From Xylanimonas protaetiae (GTDB taxonomy: Bacteria; Actinomycetota; Actinomycetes; Actinomycetales; Cellulomonadaceae): 64,000 nucleotides of DNA. The DNA lies in contig NZ_CP035493.1 in the NCBI RefSeq assembly GCF_004135385.1, positions 3,353,440 through 3,417,439 on the forward strand. Direction: 5' to 3'. How positions within the stretch are numbered: the first letter of the stretch is position 1; every line of letters starts with the position of its first letter. Under the pieces are notes generated by a model that made no database searches, was not told the origin of the DNA, and worked only from the letters and a program-made list of their open reading frames with translations. Of this stretch, positions 44,914 to 55,082 are shown piece by piece. The position numbers were made by a program, and so were the translations under genes.

Positions 44914-46734
44914 ATGGACGAGACCCGGAGCCCGCTGCGGCTCGAGCTTCCCCTCGCGTCGAACCTCAACGACGTCGTCTCCGACCGCCTGCGACGCGGC
45001 CCGGACGACGTGCTCGCGGAGGTCCGGCGCGACGGCGCCTGGCAGCCGGTGACGGTGCGGGAGTTCGACGCGCAGGTCGTCGCCGTCGCCAAGGGCCTCG
45101 TCGCCAAGGGCGTCCAGCCCGGGGACAGCGTGGGCATCATGTCGCGCACGCGCTACGAGTGGACGCTGCTCGACTTCGCCGCCTGGTCGGCCGGCGCCGT
45201 CCCCGTGCCGATCTACGAGACCTCCAGCGCCGAGCAGGTGCAGTGGATCCTGTCCGACGCGGCCGTGACGGTCGCGGTGGTCGAGTCGGCTCAGAACGCC
45301 GCCACCGTGGCCGAGGTCCGCGACCAGGCGCCCGCGTGCCGCGAGGTGCTCGTGATCGACGACGACGCCGTCGGCGCGCTGACCAGGGCCGGGGCGACGG
45401 TGCCGGACGAGGAGATCGCCCGCCGGCGCGCGCTCGCGACGCTCGACGACGTGGCGACGATCATCTACACCTCGGGCACCACGGGCCGCCCGAAGGGGGC
45501 CGAGCTCACGCACCGCAACTTCGCGTCCCTCACGGCGAACACCGTGGTCGAGGTGCCGGAGGTGTTCGGCGCCGCGGGCGGGCGCACCCTGCTGTTCCTG
45601 CCGCTGGCGCACGTCTTCGCGCGCTTCATCGAGGTCCTCGCGATCACGAGCGGCACCGTGCTGGGCCACTCCCCCGACATCAGGTCGCTCGTCGAGGACC
45701 TCGGGGGGTTCCGGCCGACGTACATCCTCGCCGTGCCTCGCGTGTTCGAGAAGGTCTACAACGGCGCCGAGCAGAAGGCCGCGGCGGGCGGCAAGCTCAA
45801 GATCTTCCGGTGGGCCGCCGCGACGGCCATCGCCTGGTCGCAGGCGCTGGACGCCGCCGGGGGCCCGTCGACGTGGCTCGGCTTCCAGCACGCGGTCGCC
45901 GACAGGCTCGTCTACGCCAAGCTCCGCGCGACGCTGGGCGGCCAGGCGCGATACGCAGTCTCAGGCGGCGGTCCGCTGGGCGAGCGCCTCGGCCACTTCT
46001 ACCGCGGCATCGGGCTGACGATCCTCGAGGGCTACGGCCTGACCGAGTCGACCGCTCCCACGTGCGTCAACCGCCCCAGCGCGATCCGCATCGGGTCCGT
46101 CGGGCTCCAGCTGCCCGGGTGCGCCGCCCGCATCGCCGACGACGGCGAGATCCTCCTCCAGGGCCACCACGTCTTCCGCGGCTACCACAACAACCCGCAG
46201 GCCACGGCGGAGGCGTTCGACGGCGGCTGGTTCCGCACGGGCGACCTCGGCACGCTCGACGACCAGGGGTTCCTGCGCATCACGGGCCGCAAGAAGGAGA
46301 TCATCGTCACCGCCGCCGGCAAGAACGTCGCTCCCGCCGTCCTCGAGGACCGGCTGCGGGCGCACGCCCTGGTGAGCCAGTGCGTCGTCGTCGGCGACAA
46401 CCGGCCGTTCATCGGCGCGCTCGTCACGCTCGACCCGGAGGGCCTGCCCGGCTGGCTGTCGATGCACGGCAAGCCCGCGATGTCGGTGGACGAGGCCCGG
46501 ACCGACCCCGACGTGCTCGCCGCGCTCGACGAGGCCGTCACGCGGGCCAACAAGGCCGTCTCCAAGGCGGAGTCGATCCGCAAGTTCACCGTGCTCGACA
46601 CGGACTTCACCGTCGAGAACGGCTACCTGACCCCGTCGCTGAAGTTCAAGCGGGCCCAGGTGCTGCGCGACTTCGCCGCCCAGATCGAGACGATCTACGC
46701 CCCGTCGGCGGACCGGGAGACGCTGCACGTCTGA
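44914..46734 (+). CDS. Long-chain fatty-acid-CoA ligase (FadD15-like)
   Basis: The 606-residue enzyme has ANL motifs TIIYTSGTTGRPKGAELTHRN, AVSGGGPLGERLGHFYRGIGLTILEGYGLTES, GWFRTGDLGTLDDQGFLRITGRKKEIIVTAAGKNVAP, and a long C-terminus KAVSKAESIRKFTVL with the final LTPSLKFKRAQVL of the bacterial/eukaryotic long-chain type. It activates long-chain fatty acids to CoA esters. ATG 44914 follows TGGAG. Its position matches fadD15 (Rv2187) in the conserved block. A second, shorter acyl-CoA ligase is at 16168. Confidence 0.92.
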   Translation: MDETRSPLRLELPLASNLNDVVSDRLRRGPDDVLAEVRRDGAWQPVTVREFDAQVVAVAKGLVAKGVQPGDSVGIMSRTRYEWTLLDFAAWSAGAVPVPIYETSSAEQVQWILSDAAVTVAVVESAQNAATVAEVRDQAPACREVLVIDDDAVGALTRAGATVPDEEIARRRALATLDDVATIIYTSGTTGRPKGAELTHRNFASLTANTVVEVPEVFGAAGGRTLLFLPLAHVFARFIEVLAITSGTVLGHSPDIRSLVEDLGGFRPTYILAVPRVFEKVYNGAEQKAAAGGKLKIFRWAAATAIAWSQALDAAGGPSTWLGFQHAVADRLVYAKLRATLGGQARYAVSGGGPLGERLGHFYRGIGLTILEGYGLTESTAPTCVNRPSAIRIGSVGLQLPGCAARIADDGEILLQGHHVFRGYHNNPQATAEAFDGGWFRTGDLGTLDDQGFLRITGRKKEIIVTAAGKNVAPAVLEDRLRAHALVSQCVVVGDNRPFIGALVTLDPEGLPGWLSMHGKPAMSVDEARTDPDVLAALDEAVTRANKAVSKAESIRKFTVLDTDFTVENGYLTPSLKFKRAQVLRDFAAQIETIYAPSADRETLHV

Positions 46735-46790
46735 CCGTCCGGCCCTGCGGGCCCAGGTCCTTGTCGGAGGCTCGCCCTAGCGTGCGGGCC

Positions 46791-48539
46791 ATGACGACCC
46801 TCGCGACCCCACCGCCCCCGGGTGGCGCCGTGCAGCCCTCCTTCGAGGACCTGGGCACCCCGCTGCGGGACGTGACGTTCGTCGTCGTCGACCTCGAGAC
46901 CACCGGCACGCGCGCCGGCGACTGCGGCATCACCGAGATCGGCGCGGTCAAGGTGCGCGGCGGCGAGGTGCTGGGCGAGTTCCAGTCGCTCGTGAACCCC
47001 GGACGCGAGGTGCCGGCGTTCGTCGCCCGCCTCACGGGGATCACGACGGCCATGGTGTCCACCGCGCCGGCGATCGACCTGGTGCTGCCGAGCTTCCTGG
47101 AGTGGGCGCACGGCTGCGTGCTCGTCGCGCACAACGCGCCCTTCGACGTCGGGTTCCTCAAGGCCGCCGCGAAGGAGCTCGGCTACCCGTGGCCGGGCTT
47201 CCCGGTCGTCGACACCGTGCCGCTCGCACGGCGCGTCGTCACGCGGGACGAGGCACCCAACCACAAGCTCTCGACGCTCGCGAACCTCTTCCACGCCCAG
47301 GTCACGCCCGACCACCGCGCGCTGGCCGACGCGCGCGCCACGGTCGACGTGCTCCACGCCCTGTTCGACCGCCTGGGCACGATGGGTGTCCAGCATCTGG
47401 AGGACCTCGCGACGGCGGCGGACCCGGTGCCGCCGGACGTGCGCAGGAAGCGGCACCTCGCGGACGGCCTGCCCGAGGCTCCCGGCGTCTACCTGTTCAA
47501 GGGTCCCGGCGACGAGGTGCTCTACGTCGGCACGTCCACCAACATCCGCAAGCGCGTGCGCTCGTACTTCACGGCCGCCGAGAAGCGCCGGCGCATCACG
47601 GAGATGGTGCGCATCGCGGACAAGGTCACGCCCGTCGTGTGCGCGACGCCGCTCGAGGCCGCCGTGCGCGAGCTGCGGCTCATCACCGAGCACGAGCCGC
47701 GCTACAACCGGCGGTCCAAGCACCCTGAGCGGCACACGTGGGTGCGCCTCACCGACGAGCCGTACCCCCGCCTGTCCGTGGTGCGCGAGGTCCGCGCGGG
47801 CGCCCCGCACATCGGCCCGTTCGGCTCGCGGCGCGTCGCGCAGGACGCCGTCGACGCGCTGCACGACGCCCTCCCCCTGCGGCAGTGCTCGCTGCGCCTC
47901 GCGGTCGTCTCACGCACGCCGGGCAGCCCGTGCGCGCTCGCCGGCATGGGCCGCTGCTCGGCCCCGTGCGTCGCCGTCGCCGCCCCCGACGGCGCGTACG
48001 CGGCGGTCGCCGCGGCCGCCGCCGGGGTTCTCCAGGGCGACCCGTCCCCCGTGGTCGAGGCGCTGGCCGCCCGTATCGGCCGCCTCGCCGCCGAGGAGCG
48101 GTTCGAGGAGGCCGGGCAGGTCACCGGCCGGCTGCGGGCCTACGTCCAGGGCGCTGGACGCGCCCAGCGCCTCGCCCCGCTGGCCGCGTGCGCCGAGCTC
48201 GTGGCCGCCCGTCCGACGGCCGCAGGCGGGTGGGAGCTCGTCGTGGTGCGCCACGCCCGGCTCGCCGGGACGGCCGTGACCCGGCCGGACGATGACCCGC
48301 TGCCCGTCGTCGCCGCTCTGCGGGCGACCGCCGAGACGGTCGACCCGCCGGTGCCGCCCGCGCCCGCGTGCCACCCCGAGGAGGCCGCGCTGGTCATCGA
48401 CTGGCTGGAGTCTCCCGGCGTCCGGCTGGTGCACACCAGCGAGCCGTGGGCGGTCCCCGTGCGGTCCGCGCTCTCGCACGCCGACCTCGCGGGTGTCTCG
48501 GGCGAGGTCAGGGCGCAGATCACGACGGCGCTCGACTAA
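46791..48539 (+). CDS. DEDDh exonuclease fused to a GIY-YIG nuclease (UvrC/Cho-like)
   Basis: The 582-residue protein joins two nucleases. Residues 25-200 form a DnaQ-like 3'-5' exonuclease with VVVDLETTG (ExoI), VAHNAPFDVGFL (ExoII) and HRALADARATVDVLHAL (ExoIII). Residues 220-350 form a UvrC-type GIY-YIG domain: EAPGVYLFKGPGDEVLYVGTSTNIRKRVRSYF, then ELRLITEHEPRYNRR. A cysteine pair region GRCSAPC and a UvrB-binding-like stretch follow. Such fusions (Rv2191) are standard in Actinobacteria and are thought to act in excision repair. TAGCGT lies seven bases before the ATG. Confidence 0.9.
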   Translation: MTTLATPPPPGGAVQPSFEDLGTPLRDVTFVVVDLETTGTRAGDCGITEIGAVKVRGGEVLGEFQSLVNPGREVPAFVARLTGITTAMVSTAPAIDLVLPSFLEWAHGCVLVAHNAPFDVGFLKAAAKELGYPWPGFPVVDTVPLARRVVTRDEAPNHKLSTLANLFHAQVTPDHRALADARATVDVLHALFDRLGTMGVQHLEDLATAADPVPPDVRRKRHLADGLPEAPGVYLFKGPGDEVLYVGTSTNIRKRVRSYFTAAEKRRRITEMVRIADKVTPVVCATPLEAAVRELRLITEHEPRYNRRSKHPERHTWVRLTDEPYPRLSVVREVRAGAPHIGPFGSRRVAQDAVDALHDALPLRQCSLRLAVVSRTPGSPCALAGMGRCSAPCVAVAAPDGAYAAVAAAAAGVLQGDPSPVVEALAARIGRLAAEERFEEAGQVTGRLRAYVQGAGRAQRLAPLAACAELVAARPTAAGGWELVVVRHARLAGTAVTRPDDDPLPVVAALRATAETVDPPVPPAPACHPEEAALVIDWLESPGVRLVHTSEPWAVPVRSALSHADLAGVSGEVRAQITTALD

Positions 48540-48552
48540 CTACAGTGGACCC

Positions 48553-48831
48553 ATGCTGACTGCCATCGTCCTGATCGACACCGAACCGAACAAGATCCCC
48601 GAGGTCGCCGACAAGGTCGTCAACCTCAAGGGCGTCAGCGAGGTGTACTCGGTGACCGGCAAGGCCGACCTCGTCGCGATGGTGCGCGTGCGCAGCCACG
48701 AGGAGCTCGCCGACGTCATCGCCGACGGCATCAGCAAGGTCGCCGGCGTGGTGCGCACCGAGACGCTCATCGCCTTCCGCGCGTACTCGAGCGTCGACCT
48801 CGACCAGGCGTTCGCGCTCGGCCTGGAGTAG
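48553..48831 (+). CDS. Stand-alone Lrp/AsnC ligand-binding (RAM) domain protein
   Basis: The 92-residue protein is only the effector domain of Lrp/AsnC regulators: TAIVLIDTEPNKIPEVADKVVNLKGVSEVYSVTGKADLVAMVRVRSHEELADVIADGISKVAGVVRTETLIAFRAYS. There is no helix-turn-helix. It should form ring-like oligomers that bind amino acids. The ATG follows TACAGT (48541-48546) by six bases with no ribosome-binding site: a clear leaderless start. It converges on trpD 13 bases away. Confidence 0.9.
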   Translation: MLTAIVLIDTEPNKIPEVADKVVNLKGVSEVYSVTGKADLVAMVRVRSHEELADVIADGISKVAGVVRTETLIAFRAYSSVDLDQAFALGLE

Positions 48832-48844
48832 CCGCCCTCCGGCG

Positions 48845-49927
48845 TCAGGCCGAGGCCGCGCGCCAGCGCTCGAGCGCCGCGAACGCGCGGCCCTCGTCGA
48901 CGCTGCGCGCGGCCAGCGCGATGCCCGCGGCGAGCCGCTCGGTGAGCGTGCCCTCGCCGGTCCCGGGCAGGCTCCCGTCCGCGACGATCGCGGCGGCCGC
49001 GTTGAGCAGCACCGTCTCGCGCACCGGACCGCGGTCGGTGCCGTCGAGCACGCCCAGGGCCACGCGGGCGTTGTGCGCGGCGTCCGCGCCCTTGAGGTCG
49101 GCGACCGCGATGCGCTGCAGCCCGAGATCCTCCGCGGCGTCGAGACGCGCCGGGACGACCCGGCCGTCGCGGACCTCCCACACGGCGGTGCCGGCCGTGG
49201 CGGCGAGCTCGTCGAGCCCGTCCTCCCCGCGGAACACCAGCGCCGACGTGCCGCGCTCGGCGAACACGCCGGCCATGAGCCCCGCCATCCGGAGGTCGGC
49301 GCAGCCGACGGCGGTGGCACCCGGCAGCGCCGGGTTGGTCAGCGGGCCCAGGAAGTTGAACGCCGTCGGGACGGCGAGCTCCTTGCGGGCCACGCCGGCG
49401 TGCCGCATCGACGGGTGGAACACCGTCGCGAAGCAGAAGGTGATCCCGGCCTCGGCGGCGATCTCGGCGACGCGCGCCGGTGTGTGGTCGAGGCGGATGC
49501 CGAGCGCCTCGAGCACGTCGGCCGAGCCGGACGCCGACGTCGCGGCGCGGTTGCCGTGCTTGACCACGCGCAGCCCGGCGCCCGCGACGGCGATCGCGGC
49601 CATGGTCGAGATGTTCACGGTGTGGGCGCGGTCGCCGCCCGTGCCCACGAGGTCGACCGTGCGGCCGGGCACCTCGATGCGCGTGGCGTGGTCGAGCATG
49701 GCCGTGGCGAGCCCGGCGAGCTCGTCGACCGTCTCGCCCTTGGAGCGCAGGCCCATGAGGAACCCGGCCAGGCGCGGCGGGGAGACCTCGCCCGACATGA
49801 CCTGGTCCATCGCCCAGGCGGTCTGCGCCGCCGTGAGGTCCTGGCGAGCCACCAGCTGGTTGAGGACGAACGGCCACGCCAGCGTGGGGTCGGTCGCGGG
49901 TGCGGGGTCGACGGCAGGCTGGGTCAA
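48845..49927 (-). CDS. trpD: Anthranilate phosphoribosyltransferase
   Basis: The 360-residue enzyme transfers phosphoribose to anthranilate in tryptophan synthesis. Family motifs: [19 protein letters not shown] (PRPP binding), [46 protein letters not shown] and [12 protein letters not shown] 49927 follows AAGGA. It is not with other trp genes but lies near ctaE, as in other Actinobacteria (Rv2192c). Confidence 0.95.
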   Translation of the reverse strand: MTQPAVDPAPATDPTLAWPFVLNQLVARQDLTAAQTAWAMDQVMSGEVSPPRLAGFLMGLRSKGETVDELAGLATAMLDHATRIEVPGRTVDLVGTGGDRAHTVNISTMAAIAVAGAGLRVVKHGNRAATSASGSADVLEALGIRLDHTPARVAEIAAEAGITFCFATVFHPSMRHAGVARKELAVPTAFNFLGPLTNPALPGATAVGCADLRMAGLMAGVFAERGTSALVFRGEDGLDELAATAGTAVWEVRDGRVVPARLDAAEDLGLQRIAVADLKGADAAHNARVALGVLDGTDRGPVRETVLLNAAAAIVADGSLPGTGEGTLTERLAAGIALAARSVDEGRAFAALERWRAASA

Positions 49928-50050
49928 CGCGTGTCCTTCGCTCGTGTCGGGCAGAGACCCGCACGCAGCGCGTGCGCTCGCGCGGGCATGGCGAACGCTA
50001 CCGGGTCGTGCGGCAGCGCCGCCGTCGGTGTCCAGGTCAGCGCCCCCCGG

Positions 50051-50461
50051 TCAGGCGCGGGCTCCCGCGAGCAGCCCGGCGACGGTGCCCTGCACGCTCA
50101 CGGCGTCGAGCGGGCGCGGCACGACGGCGTCGGCGAGGGACCAGGACGCGAGCCACGCGTCCTCGGCGCGTCCCGTGAGCACGAGCACGGGCGGGCACTC
50201 GTAGATCTCGTTCTTGAGCTGGCGGGCCAGGCCCATGCCGCCGGCCTTGTCCGCCTCACCGTCGAGCACCACGAGGTCCCAGCGCTCGGTGTCGGCGGCC
50301 TTGACGACGGCCGCGGCGGTCGCCACCTCCTGCCAGTCGATCGCCGGGGCGTGCGCGCGCAGGCGCGGTCCGACCGCGAGCCGCACCTGCTCGCGCACGG
50401 TGCGGTCGTCGCTGTACAGAAGGATCCGAGGCCCGGTGGGCTGCGGCTCAGCACCCGTCAT
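50051..50461 (-). CDS. Receiver-like (CheY-fold) protein
   Basis: ATG 50461 follows AGGA. The 136-residue protein has a single response-regulator-like domain: RILLYSDDRTVREQVRLAVG, then WDLVVLDGEADKAGGMGLARQLK with the putative phospho-aspartate in LVVLDG, VLVLTGRAEDAWLA and the conserved terminal DAVVPRPLDAVSV where the lysine of true receivers is replaced by arginine. No output domain. It may be an atypical receiver that is not phosphorylated. It is divergent from ctaE. Confidence 0.8.
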   Translation of the reverse strand: MTGAEPQPTGPRILLYSDDRTVREQVRLAVGPRLRAHAPAIDWQEVATAAAVVKAADTERWDLVVLDGEADKAGGMGLARQLKNEIYECPPVLVLTGRAEDAWLASWSLADAVVPRPLDAVSVQGTVAGLLAGARA

Positions 50462-50720
50462 TGCGTCCTGCCTCCAAGTCGGGGCCACCACGTGCGACGA
50501 AGCGCGCCCGGCGGCCGTTCTTCCCCCCGTTTTGCTGGCATCGTGGCACAGCAGCGTCACGACGAGAACCAGCGAAACGTGGTCTTTTCGTGGCACTCTC
50601 CCATCGATCGTCAGCAAGCGCGAGCACTTCGGCGAAAAACCGCGGATTTCCGCGGACTTCAGCCGCTGAGGTGCCGTTTGGCGTGGCCAGAAGTGTGTCC
50701 GGGTCGGCAATAATGACACC

Positions 50721-51368
50721 GTGTCCACGACCGCAACGGCTGCTGCCCCGACTGCTCACCAGCACGTGAGCGTCAACCGACCGAACCCCGTGTCGGTCGG
50801 GACCATCGTCTGGCTCGCCTCCGAGCTGATGTTCTTCGCCGGTCTCTTCGCGATGTACTTCACGGTCCGCTCCGTGATGGACCCCGCCGAGTGGGCCGCG
50901 CAGACCGAGCGCCTGAACGTCCCCTTCGCGCTCCTCAACACCACCGTCCTGGTGCTGTCCTCCGCCACCTGCCAGATGGGCGTGCTCGCCGCCGAGCGCT
51001 TCCGCCCGGTCCGCTCGGGCTCGCTGTGGCAGTTCACCAAGTGGGGCATGCACGAGTGGATGACGCTGACGTACCTCATGGGCGCCTTCTTCATCGGCGG
51101 CCAGATCTTCGAGTACGCCTCTCTCGTCCAGGAGGGGCTGACGATCTCGTCGAGCCCGTACGGCTCCGTGTTCTACCTGACGACCGGCTTCCACGGCCTG
51201 CACGTCGTCGGCGGCCTCATCGCCTTCCTCTTCCTGCTCGGCCGCTCCTTCGCGGCCCGGCGCTTCGGCCACCACGAGGCCACCACCGCGATCGTGACGT
51301 CGTACTACTGGCACTTCGTCGACGTCGTCTGGATCGCGCTCTTCGGTGTCATCTACCTGCTCCAGTGA
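50721..51368 (+). CDS. ctaE: Cytochrome c oxidase subunit III
   Basis: The 215-residue integral membrane subunit has five helices. Signature stretches: [63 protein letters not shown] and [16 protein letters not shown], with the conserved Glu and His of subunit III. It belongs to the aa3 oxidase whose subunits I, II and IV are encoded at 56-59 kb. GTG 50721 is preceded by AATAAT at six bases, so the mRNA may be leaderless. First gene of ctaE-qcrCAB. Confidence 0.95.
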   Translation: MSTTATAAAPTAHQHVSVNRPNPVSVGTIVWLASELMFFAGLFAMYFTVRSVMDPAEWAAQTERLNVPFALLNTTVLVLSSATCQMGVLAAERFRPVRSGSLWQFTKWGMHEWMTLTYLMGAFFIGGQIFEYASLVQEGLTISSSPYGSVFYLTTGFHGLHVVGGLIAFLFLLGRSFAARRFGHHEATTAIVTSYYWHFVDVVWIALFGVIYLLQ

Positions 51369-51426
51369 CGCACCAGGACACCACCCCCAGACCACCCCAC
51401 CCGAGCCACGAGACGAGGTCACTTTC

Positions 51427-52206
51427 GTGAAGGCACTCGCCGCCCGCCGGCACCACCGGGCCGCCCCGGTCGTGCTGCTGCTGCTGGCGCTGCTGGTGAC
51501 GGGCGGCGTGTACGCCGCCTTCGCGCCCAGTCCGGCGGAAGCCGCGACTGCCAGCACCGCGGACATCGAGACCGGCCAGAAGCTGTTCCAGGCGAACTGC
51601 GCCACCTGCCACGGCCCCAGCGCCGAGGGCACCGAGGTGGCGCCGTCGCTCGTCGGCGTCGGCGCCGCAGCCGTGGACTTCCAGGTGTCCACCGGCCGCA
51701 TGCCGATGCAGATGGACGGCCCGCAGGCCATCGCCAAGCCCCGCCAGATGGACGAGGAGCAGACGGCCGCGCTCGCCGCCTACGTCGCGTCGCTCGGCGC
51801 CGGCCCCGCGATCCCGACGGACCAGCAGGTCGACGCCACGAAGGGCGACCCCGCGAACGGCATGGCCCTGTTCCGCACGAACTGCGCGATGTGCCACAAC
51901 GCCGTCGGCGCGGGCGGTGCCCTCTCCCAGGGCAAGTTCGCCCCGTCGCTGCTGGCGACGTCGGACCGGAACATCTACCAGGCCATGCTGACGGGCCCGC
52001 AGTCGATGCCGGTGTTCAACGACGCCACCATCACCCCCGACGGCAAGCGCGACATCATCGCCTTCCTCGCCGAGCAGGACAAGGGCACCGCCGGCGGCAA
52101 CCCGCTCGGCGGTCTCGGCCCGGTGGCCGAGGGCCTCTGGGCGTGGGTGCTGGGCCTGGCCGTCATGATCGGCGGCGCCGTCTGGATCGGAGCGAAGTCC
52201 TCGTGA
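51427..52206 (+). CDS. qcrC: Diheme cytochrome c subunit of the bc1 complex
   Basis: The 259-residue protein has an N-terminal membrane anchor (APVVLLLLALLVTGGVYAAF), two cytochrome c domains with haem sites ANCATCHGPSAEGTEVAPSL and TNCAMCHNAVGAGG, each with downstream methionine ligands (GRMPMQ; GPQSMPVF), and a C-terminal membrane helix. In Actinobacteria the diheme QcrC replaces soluble cytochrome c and passes electrons directly to the aa3 oxidase. GTG 51427 follows GAGGT. Its stop overlaps qcrA as GTGA. Confidence 0.95.
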   Translation: MKALAARRHHRAAPVVLLLLALLVTGGVYAAFAPSPAEAATASTADIETGQKLFQANCATCHGPSAEGTEVAPSLVGVGAAAVDFQVSTGRMPMQMDGPQAIAKPRQMDEEQTAALAAYVASLGAGPAIPTDQQVDATKGDPANGMALFRTNCAMCHNAVGAGGALSQGKFAPSLLATSDRNIYQAMLTGPQSMPVFNDATITPDGKRDIIAFLAEQDKGTAGGNPLGGLGPVAEGLWAWVLGLAVMIGGAVWIGAKSS

Positions 52207-53249
52207 GCGAGAGCAAGAACCACCCCACGTCGACCGAGGTCGGCGCGCACACCGCCGGCGAGCTGGTCCACGCCGACCGCTTCCCGGACCCCGGCGTCCC
52301 GGAGCACAAGCCGCGCCTGACGGACACCGACCCGAAGGCCGCCAAGCGCAGCGAGCGGATCATCACGATCCTCTTCGTGCTCTCCGCGCTCGGCACCCTC
52401 GGCACCCTCGTCGCGTACTTCGCGGTCCGTCCGGACGGCACCACCGAGGGCGTGCGCCTGTCCACGGTGCTCCTCGGCGTCGCCATGGCCGTCTCGCTCC
52501 TGGGCATCGGGGTCGCGGCGATCCACTGGGCCAAGACCCTCATGTCGAACCACGAGTACATCGACGAGCGTCACCCCACCCCCTCGTCCCCCGAGGTTCG
52601 CGAGGTCGCCGTCGTCGCCCTCCAGCAGGGCGTCGAGGACGCGGGCCTCGCCCGCCGCGGCGTGCTCAAGGGTGCCGCGGTCGGCGCGCTCGCGCTCTTC
52701 CCGCTGACGGTGGCCGTGCCGCTGATCAGCTCGGTGGGCAACGACTGGAACGTCGGCAAGTTCCGCCACACGCTGTGGAAGAAGGGCGTGCGTCTCGCGA
52801 CGGACCCCGACGGGCGTCCGCTCAAGGCCTCCGACCTCACCGTCGGCTCGATCGCGCACATCATCCCGGACGTCCCGGCCGAGGAGCGCGAGACCGAGGA
52901 GTGGATCACCGAGAAGGCCAAGGCGATCGTCCTGCTCGTCCGCCTCAACCCGGAGGACATCCGCTCCGAGCAGCGCGAGGGCGCCTCCTACGAGGGCATC
53001 GTGGCGTACTCGAAGGTCTGCACCCACGTCGGCTGCCCCGTCGCGCTGTACGAGCAGCAGACGCACCACCTGCTGTGCCCGTGCCACCAGTCGACGTTCG
53101 ACATCGCCGACGGCGCCAAGGTGGTCTTCGGCCCGGCCAGGCGTCCGCTCCCGCAGCTGCCCATCACCGTCGACGACGAGGGGTACCTTGTCGCTGAGGA
53201 CGACTTTTCCGAGCCGATCGGCCCGAGCTTCTGGGAGCGCCTGAAGTGA
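52203..53249 (+). CDS. qcrA: Rieske iron-sulfur subunit of the bc1 complex
   Basis: The 348-residue protein has the actinobacterial layout: three membrane helices (ITILFVLSALGTLGTLVAYFAV, LLGVAMAVSLLGIGVAAI, and one after the twin-arginine-like ARRGVLKGAA) then the Rieske domain with cluster ligands CTHVGCPV and CPCHQSTFD. It accepts electrons from menaquinol through QcrB and passes them to QcrC. GTG 52203 and the stop both overlap neighbours by four bases, so the three qcr genes are translationally coupled. Confidence 0.96.
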   Translation: MSESKNHPTSTEVGAHTAGELVHADRFPDPGVPEHKPRLTDTDPKAAKRSERIITILFVLSALGTLGTLVAYFAVRPDGTTEGVRLSTVLLGVAMAVSLLGIGVAAIHWAKTLMSNHEYIDERHPTPSSPEVREVAVVALQQGVEDAGLARRGVLKGAAVGALALFPLTVAVPLISSVGNDWNVGKFRHTLWKKGVRLATDPDGRPLKASDLTVGSIAHIIPDVPAEERETEEWITEKAKAIVLLVRLNPEDIRSEQREGASYEGIVAYSKVCTHVGCPVALYEQQTHHLLCPCHQSTFDIADGAKVVFGPARRPLPQLPITVDDEGYLVAEDDFSEPIGPSFWERLK

Positions 53250-54964
53250 GCACCGCGACCACGACCCCGAAGACCCTGAAGAAGCCCACGCAACCGACCA
53301 CGCCGGCGGGCAAGGCGGCCGACTACCTTGATCAGCGCACCAAGATCGGTGTGCTGGTCAAGGAGCTCGCGCGCAAGATCTTTCCGGAGCACTGGTCGTT
53401 CATGCTCGGCGAGATCGCGCTGTTCTCGTTCGTGGTCCTGCTGATCACGGGCGTCTTCCTCGCGCTGTTCTTCCAGCCGTCGATGGCCCTGGTCCGCTGG
53501 GACGGCGACCTGCCCCAGCTGCACGGCCAGCTCATGTCGGCCGCGTTCGCCTCCACCCTCGACCTCTCGTTCGAGGTGCGCGGCGGCCTGCTGATGCGCC
53601 AGATCCACCACTGGGCCGCGCTGATCTTCATGGCGTCGATCGTCGTGCACATGCTGCGCGTGTTCTTCACCGGCGCCTTCCGCAAGCCGCGCGAGCTCAA
53701 CTGGCTCGTCGGCGCGACGCTGATGATCCTCGGCCTCGCGGCCGGTTTCTCCGGCTACTCGCTCCCCGACGACGTGCTCTCCGGCAACGGCCTGCGCATC
53801 ACCGACGGTGTCGTCAAGTCGATCCCGATCATCGGGTCGTACATGTCGTACTTCATCTTCGGCGGCGAGTTCCCGGGCGAGCACATCATCGCCCGCCTGT
53901 TCACGGTGCACATCCTGCTCGTGCCGGGCCTGATCCTCGCCCTCATCGGCCTGCACCTGTTCCTCATGGTGCTGCACAAGCACACGCAGTACCCGGGCGG
54001 CGGCCGCACCGACAGCAACGTCGTCGGCGTCCCGGCCCTCCCCGTGTTCGCGGCGAAGATGGGCGGCAACTTCTTCTTCATCTTCGGCGTGCTGGCCCTC
54101 ATGGGCGCGACCCTGTCGATCAACTCGGTGTGGAACTACGGCCCGTTCGACCCGTCGCCCGTGTCTGCCGGCGCCCAGCCGGACTGGTACATGCTGTTCC
54201 TCGAGGGCTCGCTGCGACTCATGCCGGGTCAGGCCGAGATCGTCACGTGGGGCAACTTCACGCTCTCGCTCAACGTGCTCATCCCTGCCGTGGTCATCCC
54301 GGGCATCTTGTTCACCTTCCTCCTCACCTACCCGTTCCTCGAGGCGAAGGTCACCGGTGACCACCGCGAGCACCACGTGCTCGACCGCCCCCGCAACGTC
54401 CCGGTGCGCACCGCGCTGGGCGTCGCCTTCCTGACGGCGTTCATCATCCTGGCCCTGGCCGGCTCGAACGACCTCATCGCGACGCACTTCCACCTGTCGA
54501 TCAACTCGATCACGTGGGTGTTCCGCGTGCTGCTGTTCCTCGGCCCGTGGTTCGCATTCTGGGTGACCAAACGCATCTGCCTCGGTCTGCAGCGCAAGGA
54601 TCGCGAGCTGGTGCTCCACGGCCACGAGTCGGGCCGCATCGTGCGGTTCGCCTCGGGCGAGTACATCGAGGTGCACACGCCGCTGGACGAGCAGGAGCGC
54701 TGGCTGCGCGTCAGCTACGAGACCCGCAAGCCCCTCGAGCTGGCCCCGGCGGCCGACGCCCGCGGCGTCAAGCGCAAGGGCTACGCCTCCGAGAAGATCT
54801 GGCACAAGGTCTCGAGGTTCTTCTACGAGGACCGCGTCGAGCCCGTCACGCCCGCCGAGCTGGCGGCCGCGCACGCGCACGGCGAGCACGACGCGATCGA
54901 GGCGAGCCACGACGAGCACGCCGCTCTCCCGGCCGGCGCCACCCGCACCGAGCAGGAGCGCTGA
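53246..54964 (+). CDS. qcrB: Cytochrome b subunit of the bc1 complex
   Basis: The 572-residue subunit has the haem-binding helices with histidine pairs (MRQIHHWAALIFMASIVVHMLRVF and the later HILLVPGLILALIGLHLFLMVLHKH), the quinol-site PEWY-equivalent region AQPDWYMLFLEGSLRLMPG, and the C-terminal extension typical of Actinobacteria (ending HEHAALPAGATRTEQER). It oxidises menaquinol and drives proton translocation. GTG 53246 overlaps the qcrA stop. Confidence 0.96.
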   Translation: MSTATTTPKTLKKPTQPTTPAGKAADYLDQRTKIGVLVKELARKIFPEHWSFMLGEIALFSFVVLLITGVFLALFFQPSMALVRWDGDLPQLHGQLMSAAFASTLDLSFEVRGGLLMRQIHHWAALIFMASIVVHMLRVFFTGAFRKPRELNWLVGATLMILGLAAGFSGYSLPDDVLSGNGLRITDGVVKSIPIIGSYMSYFIFGGEFPGEHIIARLFTVHILLVPGLILALIGLHLFLMVLHKHTQYPGGGRTDSNVVGVPALPVFAAKMGGNFFFIFGVLALMGATLSINSVWNYGPFDPSPVSAGAQPDWYMLFLEGSLRLMPGQAEIVTWGNFTLSLNVLIPAVVIPGILFTFLLTYPFLEAKVTGDHREHHVLDRPRNVPVRTALGVAFLTAFIILALAGSNDLIATHFHLSINSITWVFRVLLFLGPWFAFWVTKRICLGLQRKDRELVLHGHESGRIVRFASGEYIEVHTPLDEQERWLRVSYETRKPLELAPAADARGVKRKGYASEKIWHKVSRFFYEDRVEPVTPAELAAAHAHGEHDAIEASHDEHAALPAGATRTEQER

Positions 54965-55082
54965 GCTCTGACCTGACGGACGACGACGGCCCGTGCAGCC
55001 CTCCACCCGGAGGACCGCACGGGTCGTCGTCTATCCCCACCGGCCGCCGTCCGACGGCCGGACCTGCAACAGGAGGATGTTG